DNA from: JBCDLI01 sp038745535
GTDB lineage: Bacteria > Pseudomonadota > Alphaproteobacteria > Rhizobiales > Rhizobiaceae
DNA: 23,700 nt
Direction of reading: 5' to 3'
Assembly: GCA_038745535.1 (NCBI GenBank)
Contig: JBCDLI010000041.1
Location: forward strand, 1-23,700
Program-made: the position numbers and the translations under genes
Shown: positions 22,686-23,700 of the stretch, in pieces
How the letters are laid out: every line of letters starts with the position of its first letter
How positions within the stretch are numbered: the first letter of the stretch is position 1
The notes under the pieces: generated by a model
Database searches by the model: none
The model's input: the letters and a program-made list of their open reading frames with translations, nothing else
What the model was told of the DNA's origin: nothing

Positions 22686-23700
22686 TCAATACACACGTGC
22701 TTTTGGTGCGATCTTCTTAAGATCAATGCCTTCGGCAATAAGATCGGTGTTCACCGGACGATAATCCAGATTCACTTTCCCGGTCTCAAGAACCCAAGCA
22801 AGCGTGTGCTTTCTCCAATTTTCGTCGTCACGGCCGGACATTGGGCCGTCTTTAAAGTCCTCGCGGGCATGTGCCCCTCGGCTCTCTTTCCGAGCCTCCG
22901 CGCCGTAAACGGTCGCAACCGCATTTGCGAGGAGGTTTTCGAGTTCTAAGGTCTCCACCAGATCGGAATTCCAGATCATCGAGCGATCGAACACCTTCAC
23001 GTCGGCAAAGCTCTGATAAGCCACATCCATACGGCGGCAGCCCTGCTCAAGAGTTTCCTGGGTCCGGAACACAGCCGCGTCTTCCTGCATGATCTTCTGC
23101 ATGTTCAAGCGAAGTTCTGCAGTTGGTGCCCCACCGTTTGCGTGACGCAGACGGTCAAAGCGTTCCATAATCTTTTCACAGGCCGTCTCGTTGACTTCCG
23201 GGATTGGCGCATCGCGATCAATCACTTCGCCTGCGCGGATAGCTGCTGCGCGACCGAACACGACCAAGTCGATCAGAGAGTTTGAACCAAGACGGTTGGC
23301 ACCATGCACTGACGCACATCCGGCTTCACCAACCGCCATGAGGCCAGGGACTAAGCCATCCGCGTCGCCAGACTTCGGGTTGAGAACCTCACCCCAATAG
23401 TTTGTTGGAACACCGCCCATATTATAGTGGACGGTCGGAATGACAGGGATCGGTTCTTTGGTGACGTCGACACCTGCGAAAATCTTCGCAGATTCCGAAA
23501 TGCCGGGCAGACGCTCGCCAAGGATGTCTGGATCCAGATGATCTAGGTGTAGGAAGATATGATCTTTATCCTTACCAACGCCGCGACCTTCACGAATTTC
23601 CATGGTCATGCAGCGGGAAACAACGTCACGTGACGCCAAATCCTTCGCCGACGGCGCGTAACGCTCCATAAAGCGCTCACCTTCGGAGTTGACGAGATAG
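22686..23700 (-). CDS. sdhA: Succinate dehydrogenase flavoprotein subunit (3' part, cut by window end)
   Basis: The frame is open through the right edge, so the N-terminal part, including the FAD-binding GxGxxG and the covalent-FAD histidine, lies outside the window. About 337 residues are visible. They begin YLVNSEGERFMERYAPSA and include ASRDVVSRCM, EPIPVIPTVHYNMGGVPT, SVHGANRLGSNSLIDLVVFG and a C-terminal domain ending in the basic PKARVY. These are unambiguous SdhA signatures. SdhA oxidises succinate to fumarate in the TCA cycle. The membrane anchors sdhC and sdhD are expected beyond the right edge. Confidence 0.98.
   Translation of the reverse strand, partial: YLVNSEGERFMERYAPSAKDLASRDVVSRCMTMEIREGRGVGKDKDHIFLHLDHLDPDILGERLPGISESAKIFAGVDVTKEPIPVIPTVHYNMGGVPTNYWGEVLNPKSGDADGLVPGLMAVGEAGCASVHGANRLGSNSLIDLVVFGRAAAIRAGEVIDRDAPIPEVNETACEKIMERFDRLRHANGGAPTAELRLNMQKIMQEDAAVFRTQETLEQGCRRMDVAYQSFADVKVFDRSMIWNSDLVETLELENLLANAVATVYGAEARKESRGAHAREDFKDGPMSGRDDENWRKHTLAWVLETGKVNLDYRPVNTDLIAEGIDLKKIAPKARVY

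Noticed and set aside
1..23700. CRISPR arrays, tRNA or rRNA genes, insertion sequences, phage or defence genes
   Set aside because: None was found on reading both strands; genes are tightly packed and all larger frames are accounted for.

Overview
The window reads as a chromosomal, mostly housekeeping stretch of an alphaproteobacterium, most likely a Hyphomicrobiales (Rhizobiales) lineage. The evidence is gene content and order: proA-nadD-rsfS-rlmH-envC-ctpA-divergent deacetylase-rppH in one block; an F1-only ATP synthase operon (atpHAGDC, no F0 genes beside it); priA divergent from a small transaldolase; and sdhA-sdhB. The protein sequences are of rhizobial type. No rRNA, tRNA, CRISPR array, insertion sequence, integrase or phage gene was seen.

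Layout. 11-7655 (+): proline synthesis (proA), NAD synthesis (nadD), two ribosome factors (rsfS, rlmH), then a cell-envelope set (EnvC-like LytM factor, carboxy-terminal protease CtpA, YibQ-type divergent polysaccharide deacetylase), then RNA pyrophosphohydrolase. A clear intrinsic terminator separates ctpA from the deacetylase gene. 7667-12758 (-): the F1 operon, with a small two-helix glycine-zipper membrane protein between atpD and atpC. 12951-14267 (-): a DUF4345-like membrane protein and an EamA transporter, lying between priA and the F1 operon. 14288-16495 (-): priA. 16567-18029 (+): a transaldolase-type FSA-family enzyme coupled to an MhpD/HpaH-type hydratase, followed by a decayed YbaK/EbsC fragment. 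18325-21820 (-): an acyltransferase, a secreted MsrA and an OpgB-like phosphoglycerol transferase. 21897 to the end (-): sdhB and the 3' part of sdhA, cut by the window edge.

How the genes work together. Succinate dehydrogenase feeds the respiratory chain and the F1 sector uses the resulting proton motive force once joined to F0, which must be encoded elsewhere. The envelope group (EnvC, CtpA, YibQ-type, OpgB-like, acyltransferase, MsrA) concerns peptidoglycan remodelling, periplasmic proteolysis and repair, lipid acylation and glucan decoration.

I found no clear case of a large undescribed system. The points most worth a second look are the small membrane protein embedded in the F1 operon, the pairing of two catalytically degenerate envelope proteins around CtpA, the residue signature that makes the 'FSA' look like a transaldolase, and the YbaK remnant. 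All assignments come from reading the sequence and from memory of protein families; no database search was run.
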